Assembly: GCA_023251435.1 (NCBI GenBank)
Contig: JAHEYU010000048.1
Location: 1-46,306 of the forward strand
DNA length: 46,306 bases
Reading direction: 5' to 3'
Source of the DNA: Bacteroidota bacterium
GTDB taxonomy: Bacteria > Bacteroidota > Bacteroidia > Bacteroidales > Prolixibacteraceae
This document shows, piece after piece, positions 46,069 through 46,306 of the stretch. Below the pieces are notes generated by a model. It saw nothing but the letters and a program-made list of their open reading frames with translations. It did not search any database and was not told the origin of the DNA. The position numbers and the translations under genes were made by a program. Within the stretch, counting starts at the first letter, position 1. The number at the start of each line of letters is the position of its first letter.

Positions 46069-46108
46069 GAGCATGGGGCAGAGAGTATGGAGCGAGGTGC
46101 AGAGGAGA
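46069..46108 (+). repeat. Short purine-rich degenerate tandem repeat between convergent genes
   Basis: Two 14-nt units, gagcatggggcaga (46069-46082) and gagtatggagcgag (46083-46096), match at most positions; a third partial unit, gtgcagaggaga, covers 46097-46108. The stretch from about 46056 to 46118 is strongly G/A-rich, unlike its surroundings, and lies between two stop codons. Confidence 0.5.
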
Positions 46109-46118
46109 AAATGAGAAA

Positions 46119-46306
46119 TCAACTCAAAATCGTCACTAACAGCTTTCTTCTTCCTCCAAAATTCCTGAACTCACACAAATAAATGCCTTGCCAGGTTCCC
46201 AGATTCAAACTGTGATTGGTAATCGGGATGGTAAGACTGGCGCCAATCAGAGACGATTTTAAGTGTGCAGGCATATCGTCAGAGCCTTTCAGAATGTGAA
46301 TAAATC
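46119..46306 (-). CDS. yjbQ: YjbQ/UPF0047 family protein, 5' part cut by window edge
   Basis: Only the C-terminal 61 residues are present (in frame from 46304 down to the TGA at 46119-46121). FIHILKGSDDMPAHLKSSLI, ASLTIPITNHSLNLGTWQGI and YLCEFRNFGGRR are the conserved end of the UPF0047/YjbQ family, whose members include a secondary thiamine-phosphate synthase. Convergent with the RsmI-like gene. Confidence 0.88.
   Translation of the reverse strand, partial: FIHILKGSDDMPAHLKSSLIGASLTIPITNHSLNLGTWQGIYLCEFRNFGGRRKLLVTILS

Noticed and set aside
1-46306. tRNA, rRNA, CRISPR array, IS element, prophage or plasmid origin
   Set aside because: No cloverleaf or rRNA sequence, no regularly spaced repeats, no transposase or integrase reading frame and no terminal inverted repeats were recognised by eye.

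Overview
The window comes from a member of the phylum Bacteroidota, most likely an environmental Bacteroidales/Marinilabiliales-type glycan degrader. The evidence is two SusC/SusD pairs, a one-protein hybrid two-component regulator with a reg_prop sensor, type IX secretion (T9SS) C-terminal sorting domains on several exported proteins, and promoter elements of the Bacteroidota type (TAnnTTTG). I saw no Shine-Dalgarno pattern used consistently, and no RNA genes, IS elements or CRISPR array. The organism call is inference from gene content only.

Region 1 (1-11330, minus strand) is a run of exported carbohydrate-active enzymes. In transcription order after a separate large gene (7368-11330, a T9SS-sorted lamin-tail-domain protein with tandem beta-sandwich repeats, ending at a clear intrinsic terminator) it reads: GH43-like, GH172 (DUF2961), GH5 with CBM6-like and T9SS domains, GH44 with T9SS domain, and a GH5 endoglucanase cut by the window edge. 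Endo-acting beta-glucanases (cellulose, xyloglucan or mixed-linkage glucan type) are therefore combined with two furanosidase-like families.

Region 2 (11331-15977) is the control point: a divergent intergenic region with promoters both ways and a hybrid two-component system (periplasmic propeller sensor, kinase, receiver, AraC output).

Region 3 (16129-33119, plus strand) is the uptake operon: FAS1 lipoprotein, SusC, SusD, FAS1 lipoprotein, FAS1-like lipoprotein, second SusC, second SusD; then a terminator, a new promoter and a GH30 lipoprotein. Regions 1 to 3 together look like one polysaccharide utilization locus (PUL) aimed at a beta-glucan-containing, probably arabinofuranose-decorated glycan. 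Surface T9SS enzymes cut, SusD and FAS1 proteins bind, SusC imports, and the hybrid sensor responds to periplasmic fragments. The substrate is inferred.

Region 4 (33129-42141) is a glycan-assembly locus: three GT2 polyprenyl-phosphate-sugar synthase-like enzymes, three polytopic GT-C-like membrane proteins and two SAM methyltransferases. Its first gene lies 9 nt after the GH30 gene, so degradation and assembly genes are physically joined.

Region 5 (42358-46306) holds ordinary genes: a Tat-exported aldo/keto reductase lipoprotein, a small secreted GlcG/HbpS-like protein, a PhnP-like metallohydrolase, an RsmI-like methyltransferase and the end of a YjbQ-family gene.
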